NCBI GenBank assembly: GCA_947034885.2 | Contig: OX344753.2 | Coordinates: forward strand, 29,902,689 to 29,966,688 | DNA from: Thuidium tamariscinum | Lineage: Eukaryota > Streptophyta > Bryopsida > Hypnales > Thuidiaceae | Length of the DNA stretch: 64,000 nt | Direction of reading: 5' to 3' | Shown here: piece by piece, positions 1-11,009 of the stretch | Layout: each line of letters opens with the position of its first letter | Position numbering within the stretch: position 1 is the stretch's first letter | Translations under genes and position numbers: made by a program | The notes under the pieces: model-generated | The model's input: only the letters and a program-made list of their open reading frames with translations | The model's database searches: none | Told to the model about the DNA's origin: nothing

Positions 1-74
1 TTCTTTGCATAACCTATTTTATGTAGTGAAGTCACTTTCTATAGTATGAGCGAGAGTATGAGAGATATAAAATT

Positions 75-655
75 TTCACACCCCATTCTTTTCCACACCC
101 CATTTTTTTTCACATGCTTTTTTATTTTACACATGAATTTTTTTCACACCCCATTTTATCCCACATCCCATTTTTTTAACATGCTTTTTTATTTCACACC
201 CCATTTTTTTCCACACCCTTTTCTTATTTCACACCCCATTTTTCTTAACACTCTTTTTTATTTCACACCCCATTTTTCTTAACATTGTTTTTCTAATTTC
301 ACACCCCATTTTTTTAACACTGTTTTTATTTCACACCCCATTCTTTTTTATTTCACACCCCATTTTTTTTAACACTCTTCTTATTTCACACCCCATTCTT
401 TTATATTTCACACACCATTTTTCTTACACTCTTTTTTATTTTGCACCCCATTTTTTCAATTTCACACTCTATTTTTCTTACACTCTTTTTTATTTTGCAC
501 CCCATTTTTTTAACACTCTTTTTATTTCACACCCCATTCTTTTTACACCCCACTTTTTTTCACACTGCATTTTATTTGACACCCCATTTTTTTTAAACCC
601 CATTTTTTTAAACACCCTATTTTTTCACACTCCATTATTTTCCCAAACCCTATTG
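75..655. repeat. Pyrimidine-rich tandem array, unit about 17-25 bp
   Basis: A degenerate unit of the type TTTCACACCCCATTTTT, alternating with TTAACACTCTTTTTTA, repeats dozens of times with small length changes. The plus strand is almost pure pyrimidine plus A. A 78-codon open frame at 46-282 runs through it only because the repeat lacks stops in that frame; its product would be a Phe/His/Pro repeat and is not credible as a gene. Confidence 0.9.
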
Positions 656-695
656 GCAAGCCCTATTGTTTTGGACTTCAAGCCCTTAAATCGAT

Positions 696-1634
696 TTAAC
701 CCCTAAAGGACCAAACTGGGTTTTTTTGACAACATAGCAATTTTGGGCAGCTCGTTACGGATGGTATTTTTTGTTTTTTTTTAAATTTTTGCACAACATG
801 TGCCCAAGGAGTAGCTTTAAGTCCAAATTTTTTTCATAACCTTTGACTACATGGTTAAAAAGTTATGACATGATATGTTGCTTCCTTCGTTTGGCAGGGA
901 GACCGGGCAACAAAAAAAACTTCTTTAAAAATTACTTTTTTAAGAAATTAAAATTTGAATTTTTTTTTATTTTTATCTAAGTGGAAAGCTTTGAATCATT
1001 CTATTTTGATCAATGAGTCAAAAGCTATGAGGATTTTTAGTTTGAGGTAGTTTTGGCTAGTTAGAGAATCTCTACACTACAAAAAAAAGTTTGAAATTCT
1101 TTATTTAATTCAATTTTTAATATTTTTGAAAAAAAAATTGGGTGTATATTATTTAACAAAACATTACAACCATTGGGATTGTCTTTTTTTAACTCTATAA
1201 ATAAATTGTTAATAATTTAGTATTTTGGCTAATTTTCTACTTCTTTCTACTTACTATTTTTTTCCTATGTGTTGCACAATTCCAAATGATCTGAAAATTT
1301 TCAAGCATGTAGCCAACTTCACTTGAAAAATGAGTCTAAGGAGTTACAATCATTTTGGACATTTTTTCATACAAATATGGTCTTCTAAAGTGCAGCTGCC
1401 CGTATTGCAGCAATGGTAAAAAAATGATTTTTGTCACTTTAAACACTAATATCTTGCAATCTACATGGTGAAAATTGCTGAAATGTTTTATACATATTCT
1501 TTAACATGTTCTATAAAAGATCCTATGGTTATTTTTGTCCAAAAATGTTTTTTCTTAAAATTTCATAGTTGTCTAAAAAATGACAATTTTGAAGCAGTTT
1601 TGGTAAAAACATAGTAAAAAACATTTAGGGATGA
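696..1634 (-). mobile_element. Family B TIR element, copy 1 (inverted relative to copies at 51.3 and 61.8 kb)
   Basis: The left end reads TTAACCCCTAAAGG and the right end is the degenerate complement TTTAGGGATGAA. The interior matches the complement of 51290-52239 and 61756-62687 throughout. Shared landmarks are the 'gggcagctcgttac' segment near the left end, 'aaagctttgaatcatt', and 'aatgatctgaaaattttcaa'. There is no coding capacity, so this is a non-autonomous element of about 0.94 kb. The superfamily is not assigned. Confidence 0.7.
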
Positions 1635-2984
1635 AGGTAGTTAGATTTATACACTTAGTTTTCTGGGTTCTACAACTTGATTTTGGGTTTGAAAATGAGC
1701 TGCACCACAGAGTAATCAAGTACTCAACCTTGGATTTTCATCCACTACGCATATTTTCATCCAAAACAGTCTGCCCCCATTAATACATCTAGCTGGTTGT
1801 TTACTCTGACCACCATAATACACCCAGTTGGTTGTATAGACTTATATTCAATACAGTAATGTAGTACTGTATATAGGATACTTTCAAATTTATAGTCCAT
1901 AAATTAGATATAAAAATACTTAATGGCCCAGATTTGTAGTTACCCTATATTATTTATACTACATTTTATTTTTTTAACATGTCCTATTTTATTTGTAATT
2001 TCTTTATAAATTTTAGCTCAAATGAATAGAATCCTCTCTATATTATGCCGCATGTGGTTTTGAAAATGCACTAAGTAATCTACCCGAGGAATAGTCTAGC
2101 TCATTGTGATAACTTACACTTGCTTCAATTTTTGAATTTATTAATGTACATTCTATGTTTGATGACCTAAGACAATGTTTATTTTTGAAATTAGACTTCA
2201 ATGCCTAGATGTCTAATCTCATTTGCTAAATATCAAAGTTCTTCTCAAAATTTGTTTATTTTGGATTGTCTATAGTAAGGCTTTAATTTTTGTATATCTA
2301 ATTTAACCTATGAGTTCTTTCTACTTGATAATTGGAGTGATAAGGTCACAACTTTCATTGAACATTCAAATTTTGCAAAAAGGGAAATTTATTATTGTAT
2401 GGATGTTTGTGTAAATGGAATTGTAATTTTTTATGTATTGATAAATTAAATGGGGAACAATCTACATAGATCTGTATTTATTATTTTGTATTTTGAAATC
2501 CAATTCATGAATAATCCACTATGAGGATGACTCATTGACATTTACATAAACTAAAAGGAGAAGTTATCATTTAAATCTCTTTCTTCTTATTTTAAAATCT
2601 TAAATTGAAGTAGTAAATAATACTTGAGTAGAATGATGCTTCAAGAATAGAAATTTTTTAATTGATATCTTCTTATACAAATCTCAATCTATTATTTTGT
2701 ATTCTAGAATTTATTTGATAAATTTTTTTTGCCAGGACAACTCTTTGACATTTTTGTAAGTCAAAAAGCAAATGTTTTCATTTAAATATCTTTCCACTAA
2801 TTTTTAGGATTGAGATGAAGGTGGTGAAATAATAAGATATGAGTATGGTGATACTTTGAAAATAGAGAACTCAAATGTGTAAATTGTTATTGAAATCTCT
2901 ATCCACTATTTTGAGTTCTAACATCCACTTGATAAATAATTTACCAAAAAGATGAGCCTTCAAATAAAAGTTGCATAAATAATT
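1635..2984. other. AT-rich intergenic DNA, nothing recognised
   Basis: Very AT-rich sequence without a supportable reading frame. Short local similarities are visible, for example two passages near 2680-2950 built on 'tctattattttgtattctag' and 'ccactattttgagttcta', suggesting old duplication, but no boundaries can be set. Confidence 0.5.
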
Positions 2985-3170
2985 TTTGGACAATCCAAAA
3001 TTTTAAATTTCTTTTGTCCAAAAATGTTTGAAAATACTACATGTACCTTCACTTTAAGTTTCATAAAAAATAGACAAACAATGAAAAATTTATGAGCAAA
3101 AAACCATCTATCCAAGGTCAAGGGGACAAAACATAGGACAAATCTTTCTTGCAATGACCCAAATGCATAG
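2985..3170. mobile_element. Family A TIR element, truncated right end
   Basis: The segment ends in 'tttcttgcaatgaccc', the right terminus of family A. The preceding sequence ('taccttcactttaagtttc', 'aggacaaatctttcttgc') parallels the right end of the divergent copy at 56196-56944. No left end was found nearby, so it is a fragment. The open frame on the minus strand here (2960-3292) is not considered a gene. Confidence 0.55.
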
Positions 3171-3733
3171 ATATCAAAGTGCGGAGAGTCGGAATTAGAA
3201 ATTCCAATTTCTAGGGGAAACATGTTGGTAGTCCTAGCATATTGGGAAGTTTGAGCTGCCATTGCTTGTCTATGCTTGCATGCTTCTCCCAAGTGGAGGC
3301 CCTAGCTACCCATTCCACTTTCAACTTATTGCATTTTGAATACCATATTTCATTTTGCTAGTAGACTTCAATGCCAAACTTCCTTCCACAACCTACTCGT
3401 TCAATTGTGTATGTGTTGTAGGCATGTTTCCATTGCTCTTCCGTTTCTTAGCTGTCTTTTCCTACTATTTCTATAGGATTCTAGTAGTAAAGTGTTTATT
3501 TGTTCCTTATCTAGAGTGTTGAGTTTTTAGGTGACAATTTGAATTTTTCCTTTCCTACTTGCTACATTCTATTGTAGATTTGTATAAGTCATGGAGGTTG
3601 TTTTGCAAGATTCCTTATTGCCCCTTATTGTTGATGGAGTGTACATTGAATAGTTAAGGTGGAATGACTTGCCTCACCCCAAACCCCATGTACAACTATC
3701 CACTACTCCAACCTACTTTTAATATAGATTGTC
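3171..3733. other. Intergenic DNA, nothing recognised
   Basis: No open frame, RNA gene or repeat end could be supported between the family A fragment and the family C element. Confidence 0.4.
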
Positions 3734-4012
3734 ACATTAGGGGGGATTTGAGGCCTCTGGAGGGTCATTTCGGGATAGTTCCCAAAAATGTTCTTGTAAC
3801 TGCTAGCAACCATCAGGCCAAATATTATTAAAAAAAATTGAGTTTTGAAATGTGGAAAAAAATCCAAAATTTTATTTTATTTTTTAAAATTAATGACAGA
3901 GCAGTCTCTCGACTACGTAAGATTCTTGCAATTCTATATTCCCATGGCAGTTTTTGTGTTTTCAAATTTTAGGAACTTGCAATCTTCTGGAGGCCTCAAA
4001 TCCCCCCTAATG
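3734..4012. mobile_element. Family C MITE, copy 1
   Basis: A 279-bp element with TIRs. The left end reads CATTAGGGGGGATTTGAGGC and the right end is its exact complement (GCCTCAAATCCCCCCTAATG). Just inside each end lies a 'ctctggaggg' / 'cttctggagg' block. It has no coding capacity. Related copies lie at 14709-14980, 21656-21943 and 34226-34542. Confidence 0.8.
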
Positions 4013-6990
4013 AATGTACAAGAGCTGGCAACATGTGCTTGATCACATGGTAGAGGGGGCAACATATAAGTTAGGCTTACTTGTTAAAAAGTGTCGCTCA
4101 TATTAGACTTACACTAGTGTTCACATGAAGAGATGATGGAGCCCCTTTTGAGCAATATGAAGTTTTTGCAAATTCCTCGACAATTTTGATCGTGTTAGAT
4201 ACTAGTCACCTTCATCTTATGCCGCTAGATCAAATGTCATACTTGCAATTGGGAGAGTTGCCAAACATTGTGGATGCCTTGAGAAACCTAAAGTTCAATG
4301 TGCGTGTTGTCAAAGTGACACTAAGCTTATAGGTGTGCATTTGCTTTGAATTGGATTTGCCAAGGCATTAGAAGGGGTGCTCATGAGTTCTCTATGCTAA
4401 CTCAATCTTTGTCATTAATTTTTTGTGATCTCTTAAAATCGTTATTATTTGCTACAAGGTACTTTCAAGTGCTTTGCTTTTCAGAGTACAAACGAAGTAG
4501 GCATTTTCCATTAGAAATAGTTTTAGAAAATGTGGATATGTTTTGGATGCATATTCTCCTCAAATTCAATTAAGTTGGTGTTTAATGTTATAACTATGGT
4601 TGACATTACACTGAACCTTCAACTTGTCTTTGCAAATTTGTAGAAGGCGTTGTAACATTTCAAATGCCTTTTTCCTTTTTATGGTTTTCCATAGTTGTTA
4701 GCATATTCTAAGTGCATAGGAAATTAGGAGTTGAATATAGTGCATGGTAGTTGAGGTAGTTAGATGGTTTAGGCAAATTTTGTTTTTAGAAGTAGACACT
4801 TATCCAAGATGTATTCATGACCTTGTGATTGTAGAATCTAAAGATTGTGAAGAATCCATCATTGTGTTTTTGAACACAAGAGTATTATTATTGTGGTTAA
4901 TATTTTGTTTTCCACAATATAATTTGAACTTGTATATTCCTTCTTTTGTTGAGGTTGCTTTAATTTGACATTGCTAATTTTGTTTGCTCTTATTGCAATT
5001 GTATTTGCATTCATTTTCTTCTTTTCTAGTACATGTCATTGCAACATGGGTAGTGGTTGGTTATTATTTGAAGACTAAATACAAAGACTTCTAGTTTGTT
5101 GATGGTTTGTCTATTTTTTTTGTATGCAACTAACTCTAAGCTTTAATTCTTTGCCTTTTAAAATTGTGGAACTATCTAACTCTTGATTTTGTGGGAATGT
5201 TAATTTTTTTTAGGTTTGTTGAAGCTTTGATACTTATAATCTATGAATCGGGAGAATGTCATAAAAAATTTCTTATAAGTAAAATAGGATAGCTTTAAAT
5301 TCCCCCCCTTTTAAAAATTACAAATACCAATAGGGTGATAAAAAACACTCATATTTATCTTTTTATAAAAATATCATGCCTTAAAATCCATTTTACAAGG
5401 TAAATAGTCCCCCCATTAAATAGGGCATTATTGCATGTGTATGTAAATTTTATAAGGGAGTGCCCAACCCTAAGGGATTATTAATCAAGAGCTCTCTCTC
5501 TCACTTAGTGAAGAAACAATGTTTTTTGTTGTGGAAAGTTTCTTTCCCCTTAGTAGTAGTTGACATTTTTCTTCCCTTCTTGCCTTCAAGGCTAGATTGA
5601 GTTGTATTGATATTTTTTATGACACCTCCCTTTGTTGAAGGAAAAATTTAGCAAATTTATTAAAGAACCTAATTGGATTTAGACAACATTATCAAGAATA
5701 GGGTCTCTTGTCTAGAATTTTCATTCTTCCTTTTTCAATTGAAATATAAGGTATTATAAAGCTAAAATCATCTAAGTGTACTTATGAGCATAGTTCTTTT
5801 TATTGAGCTTCGTAAGCTTTGTTTAGTCAAACAAGGAATAAAAAAGAAATTTGGTTTGATCTTACCATTTATTTTTTAGATTCCTAATGAAGAAGCTATG
5901 ACTTTAAATTGCCAAAATAGGTATATTCTAGGCCAACAAAAAGTTTTATACTAAAGTTTTGAATCTCTAGAAGTGGTTTGTAGAAATAGGTCACAATTAG
6001 ATGCAATTAATGTAAGGATTTTAGATTTTGATAAGAGTAGGAAGGTAGAATTTAGGTACACAATAGAATTGATAAGAACGCTAACTTTAAAGTTCACAAA
6101 TATAATTCTGAAAATTAAATCTCAAATGTTCAAGCATTTTTGGTACAAGTAATCCTTCCAAAAATACTACTTTGTACATTATATATTTTAATTTGTGTTG
6201 TATACATATTTCATTGAATATCCAAACTCTAAGCAAGTATGAAGTACAAGTAGAAGCCTATTTATTCTCTTGCAAGAGGACAAAGTATCTTCACACTTTG
6301 GCAATCTACCACCATGTAGAATAGAGTTCTTTGTAATTACTCATTAACCCAAATATGACAAAGCCTTTACTCAAGCTCAATACTAATCTTCAAAAAGAAC
6401 CAATGGATCTTGAAGAATCATTAGAAACAACCAAATTATAGTTAAAGCTTTTTGTACTTCAAGGATGTTCAATTCAAAGTGGTTTAGTGTCAATACTATT
6501 CTATTTGTTCCTTTGACCTCAACTTTGAAAATTTGTAGTATAATTATACAAACTCTAAAAAATTTCAAACCAACTGCATTCACTTTGCTTTAATTTGCTA
6601 ACATTGATATGATATATTTTGTTGAATTTTGTTGAAACTTGATAGTTTGAAAAAATTGATGGTTCAAATAAACCTTCCCAAGCACAATTTAACAAATTGT
6701 TTTTGAAGATAGCCCTCGCAAAGACTCACTGTACAAATGCAGACGATACTAGAGCCTGGTTCCATATCTAGGATCAAGTAGTTACTGGATCTCTCTTAAC
6801 CTAAAACAGGAAGTAGGCCCATTGACAAAGCTACTACCCCATTGATGTCTCACAAGCCCTCCCAATTCCCTCCCAGTGTCCTCAATGCTGCAATTCTCCC
6901 TTCACAAAGGATTGCCAGCTTTGAAGGTAATTCAGCTGGACCCCAGCCCCTCCAGCTCAAGTGATGAAAATGGACTAATCCTCTGCTCGC
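4013..6990. other. AT-rich intergenic DNA with a possible decayed coding remnant at about 4100-4970
   Basis: Between about 4100 and 4970 the base composition is more even than around it, and short open stretches occur in several frames, for example codons starting at 4346 and 4744. I could not match any to a protein family, and the frame is broken repeatedly. It could be an old pseudogene or captured fragment. The rest, to the 3' flank of MED18, shows nothing recognisable. Confidence 0.3.
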
Positions 6991-7057
6991 AATGTTGTCT
7001 AAAGCCCAGTGAACAGCACTTTACACTCTGGTGTTGTTGCTGACTCCCTAAAACGCG

Positions 7058-10000
7058 CTACAGTACTTTGGTGATGCCGCCTCTCGAGATCAGCGCAGCA
7101 GCAGCTGTGGAAGCAGTTGGGACAATACCTGCAGGTACCCCCGGCTTTGAAAGATGCACAAGCCTTCATATACCACAGAAACAAGACAGAATCAGCGAAT
7201 CATCGAAACATCATAGAATGCATTGTTTTTGAAAAAAGATCTTAGCATGGGATAGAACATGAAGGTCGGCTAGAGCTTACGGAGCCAAGTGCTCAGCCAA
7301 AGCAGAAATGGCATTCACAACTTCGGAGTAGTTTTCAGGAGATGCAGGAGCTGTGAGCTGCACCATGTGCAAGCTGGGTGTGACAGGCTGTGCGTCGTCT
7401 ACTGCATGAGTCTTGGGCAATCTGTGCACAGCCGTCACAGCTATGGTGATGGTCACAGAAATGGGCACTGTCCTGTGCATCTGAAATGAAAAGCCTGTCC
7501 GCAGCATTTCGTAGTCCAGTTTGTAGCCAAGTGCATACATGAATCGAAGAGAGTTGTTACTGATCGCAGCCTCTAGCAAAGGACGCACCAACGCCGGAAG
7601 CTGCTCTGCTCCAGCTCCTCGCATTGCCCCACCTACATGACGAACTGACCTGCCTTGGGCTCAGCCGCGGTGAGTGAGATTACAAATCTAAACACTATCA
7701 TGTCTACGCCAATACATCAGAAGCTATTCTGAGACTAATACACTGAATTCCATACAATATAGCGTTGCAATTTTCTCAATCCATAATGGACGCAAGTACA
7801 TATGGGTTGAAAATCACCATATTGAGAAAAAATCAATGATTCAGATGGGGACAAACTCATATCACTAAAATCTATCAAAAACATTGCACGTGATGATAAA
7901 AAAACAAATAAGTTCGACAGAATGGTCGTAACTCAATTTCATAAGACCTTCTCAAAATTGCGAGACAAAACGAGAGACCAACTTGAAACTCTTATTCATA
8001 TATAAAGTTCAGATTTTCTGTGCATATTACTCTCTTGTGTTCACTATTCTCTGCAATTACGAGAATTTTCAGGCGGTTAAATGTAATCAATATCAGACAG
8101 ACAGGCCACAGAATGTTGCGATCCCAGATACCAATTTACCAGTCAGGTCATTTAGACAATAGAAACTGCGAACACTACAGACCGACTAAGTTTTGGATAG
8201 GTTACAGGGAAATTGACCAAAGTGAATTATGGTATCACGAGGATCACAGGCTTGAGACATACCAGACAGGTTCCGGCTGGGATAATGAGCAGCACAGGTG
8301 GACTTCAGACGCCACTGCACCTGGAAAATAAAGTATCATTCAGACCCTGCATTATACAATTCTATGCCCATATTGCTGAATGCAGCTGCAACAAAAAAAG
8401 AGGTTCCTTGATTTGCACCTAAATTGGGTCCGGTCTTCAAACAAATCTCATGTACTTTGATTGTTTCTCGAAGCCCTCCACAAAGCCCCTGCAATAAAAC
8501 CTCCAACGCATCCACGTGCTGGTGGAGGAGCGATGAACACACAAATCAGAAGCGATTCATAAAATCAAGGAGCGCCGAGAAGCACATCAAAACGAGTAAG
8601 CCGAGACGTTACCACTGCTCAATAGCAGAAGTATATACTCCCGCAGTACTAGCGAGCGAATGTCAGCTTCAATATCATATTACTGCACAAGCACCTCCAG
8701 ATGAAAAGGATTGACACTGATCTTAACGACAGAGAGTCAGGAGTTGCAACAAAACTGAATCGAGCGCAATCTCTGAAGCTGTGTGGTGTAGGTACATGCA
8801 GGAAGATAACATGAGAGCAACCAAGAGGAAGACAGAAAAGTGCATAGTTTTAAGAAAAATCTCGCCATCAAGGGCTAGAAATGTGTACGTTTTCATCGTA
8901 GAAACTAACCGTGAAGGATAGCAGCAAGTAGCTTCAATGCCACGGTTCTGCATCTACACCCGCACCATCTTGTCTACCTGATCGCCGACCTGAACCTGGA
9001 GGCTACTAAGGATTAGAAGCTCCGTGGCTATCAGAGCATTCAACTTCGGCGCAGGTGCAGATGCAGATACGTGGCGTTGCAGCAGTTCAAGGTGGATGAC
9101 GTCTAAACCCCCCCAAAACTAAACAAGTCAAATGTGCCCATACGTAGCCGAAACCAAAGATTTCACCAAAAAAATAACAAAATCGAAACCAAGAACAAAA
9201 GGAAATGGGAAAGAAGAATGATCCCTCACAAAATCTCTCACAAGAGCAGTCTCACACAAAGAAAAGCTCTCCTGCCATCGTGAACAATGCTCATAAATTC
9301 ATGGCAGTCTCCCCATATAGAGTAAACCAATGAATTTCAGAGCCTGCTGACGTGAATTCAGAAGCAGCAGAGAGCGTTGCAAATGGATAACAAGAACGAT
9401 AAAGTCCTAACCAATTTTGCATGGATTCCATTCAGGCCCAAAAAATATTAGGACTGTAATTTTCTCCACGGAGATTCCAAGGGAATGCTAGCCTTCCGTT
9501 GACCTCTAAGAGCAAGACCGCAATAACATTAACTTCGTTTCCACTCGAGAAAATCCACCGTTCGCTTTAATTTCTAAATAATCAAGGATTTATGAATATA
9601 AAATGACAAACTCAATTCAGCGTATTGTGAAAACTACAATCCACATCAGGTCAGATTTTTTATCAACGAAATCAATGAAGAACATTGCACGAGTTAGTCA
9701 AAAAATAAATAAAATTCGGCAAAAAAAAGTTCCCCTATGACCTGCTCGACAAATATGAGTCCCAATATAGGCTTCTAAGCTCTTTAAGGATTTAAAATTG
9801 ACAGAGTCGCGCTGGCTACGGAAAGGTCAACTACAGAGAGACGATCGGGTGAACGAACAGATTCTCCGCCAGAACATCGTGACGACAGGCAGGTAGAGAC
9901 AGGAAGTCGAAGAAGTTGGAGGTGGCAATGGAGCAGACACACAGGGGACACGGCTGAGAAATCACACAATGTGAGACCAGAGAGGAGGCTCAAAAGAAAG

Positions 10001-10310
10001 GTCCTGTGAGCACACAACACAACCCCAAAGGAAAGAACGTGGCGAGAGTATGAGTGGAAGGAAGCGCAAGCCCAGGGTGGTCTACATTATAAGCAGGGCT
10101 CTCGCAACTAAGTTAGAGTGTGCGCACGGGCTGGCCCCACATGTGAGGACGAAATAGCTACCGCGTGCAATGCATCCACGCCACAGGGTGCAAGAGTGGA
10201 ATGGAGCGCTGCCAAAACAGGCGAAGGGACGCAGATGGGCAAAGCAAAACAACTAGCTCAGGCATCAAACGGACCTTGGCTTCCAAGATGCCTTGCACCA
10301 CGCACTCCAT
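7058..10310 (-). CDS. MED18: Mediator of RNA polymerase II transcription subunit 18 (5 exons)
   Basis: This is a head-module subunit of Mediator, the nuclear complex linking transcription factors to RNA polymerase II. Coding exons on the minus strand are 10310-10275, 8518-8419, 8320-8263, 7649-7281 and 7163-7058. All four introns are GT-AG and phases join cleanly, giving 222 residues, close to the roughly 219 of Arabidopsis MED18. Plant MED18 hallmarks appear in order: MECVVQG at the N-terminus; ALEVLLQGLCGG and KVHEICLKTGPNLG (residues about 15-46); SQPEPVW (59-65); HVGGAMRGAGAEQ (69-81); MYALGYKLDYE (about 100-110); PENYSEV; and an LVHLSKP to TAAAALIS tail. An in-frame ATG 39 bp upstream (10349) exists, but the family starts at MECVVQG, so 10310 is preferred. 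Intron 1 is long (1756 bp) and starts with a weaker GTCCGT donor. Identification is secure; exon borders rest on motif continuity without transcript data. Confidence 0.93.
8519..10274 (-). other. MED18 intron 1, long and GC-richer
   Basis: Bounded by AAG|GTCCGT at 10275/10274 and CCACCAG|CACG at 8519/8518 on the minus strand. Several short open frames occur on both strands but none resembles a known protein. A passage at about 9640-9730 resembles one in intron 3 (about 7860-7925), both built around 'aacattgcacg' followed by an A-rich run and 'ttcg(a/g)caga/caaa'. Confidence 0.6.
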
Positions 10311-10700
10311 CGCCCTCCGACGAAGCACACCGTGGTCGCACTCTTCCAAATTTCGGCCGCGACGAAGTTAACTTACAGGTAAGATCCTCGATCGCGACTC
10401 CACGGTCATCCTCGGCGAGCGGGCGGGATGCGTTTGAAAGGGAGAGGTGAGACGTTCGCGGCCCTAGACCTCCATCACCGTTCATCTTGGGAGCCCTGGC
10501 CGCGGCCGGTAGCGGGCGTTCGAGGCCGGCAGAAGGCGTTTGCGGCCGATAGAGGAGGTTGGCGACAGGGGCGGCGGCGGGTGCTTGGCTCGACACGTGG
10601 AGCTTTCAGGGAATTTGATGCGGAGGCACGTGCGCTTGTGCGATAATCAGTCAATCACATGTCCCCGGCAGCGAATTTTTTAAGGATTCTGGGCAGTCGT
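10311..10700 (-). promoter_or_regulatory. GC-rich upstream region of MED18
   Basis: About 400 bp upstream of the MED18 start is strikingly GC- and CpG-rich (for example gcggccggtagcgggcg near 10500) against an AT-rich background. This fits a CpG-rich, TATA-less housekeeping promoter and 5' UTR on the minus strand. No TATA box is evident. Overlapping open frames on both strands here reflect GC content, not genes. Confidence 0.4.
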
Positions 10701-10917
10701 GCGAGACGCTGCCCGTAGTTCTGTAGAGGCGCCTTATTGGCTACTTGCCCTCCAACTGACACTTCCTTGCTGGCTACTGTAGAACTTCCAGGGTTCAGGA
10801 TGTGGCGACAGAATTCCACTCTTGTTGGGCAGGTGGTGGCGAGGCTCCCAATTTCTCCTGCAACATTTTGGCGAGGCTCCCAATTTTGGCTACAACATTT
10901 TGGCTACAAATACAGAA

Positions 10918-10990
10918 AATAACTGCTCAGGGGAGTTGAACCCCGGTCATAAGACCTTGTCCACACGTAATGAGCAATCCCACCCATCCC
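10918..10990 (-). repeat. tRNA-like (possible SINE head) segment
   Basis: On the minus strand the segment carries ggggttcaactcccc (10944-10930), a T-arm-like hairpin fitting a pol III B box, preceded about 35-40 nt upstream by ttgctcattacg, a weak A box. It lacks a full cloverleaf and a recognisable anticodon arm. A tRNA-derived SINE relic is the best reading; chance is not excluded. Confidence 0.35.
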
Positions 10991-11009
10991 CACGCCTTCC
11001 TTCCTAAAC

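Noticed and set aside
46..282. 78-codon open frame at the left edge
   Set aside because: It is the translation of the pyrimidine tandem array (a Phe/His/Pro repeat) and has no gene-like features.
10118..10646. Overlapping open frames upstream of MED18 on both strands
   Set aside because: GC-rich promoter sequence has few stops in any frame; no family match.
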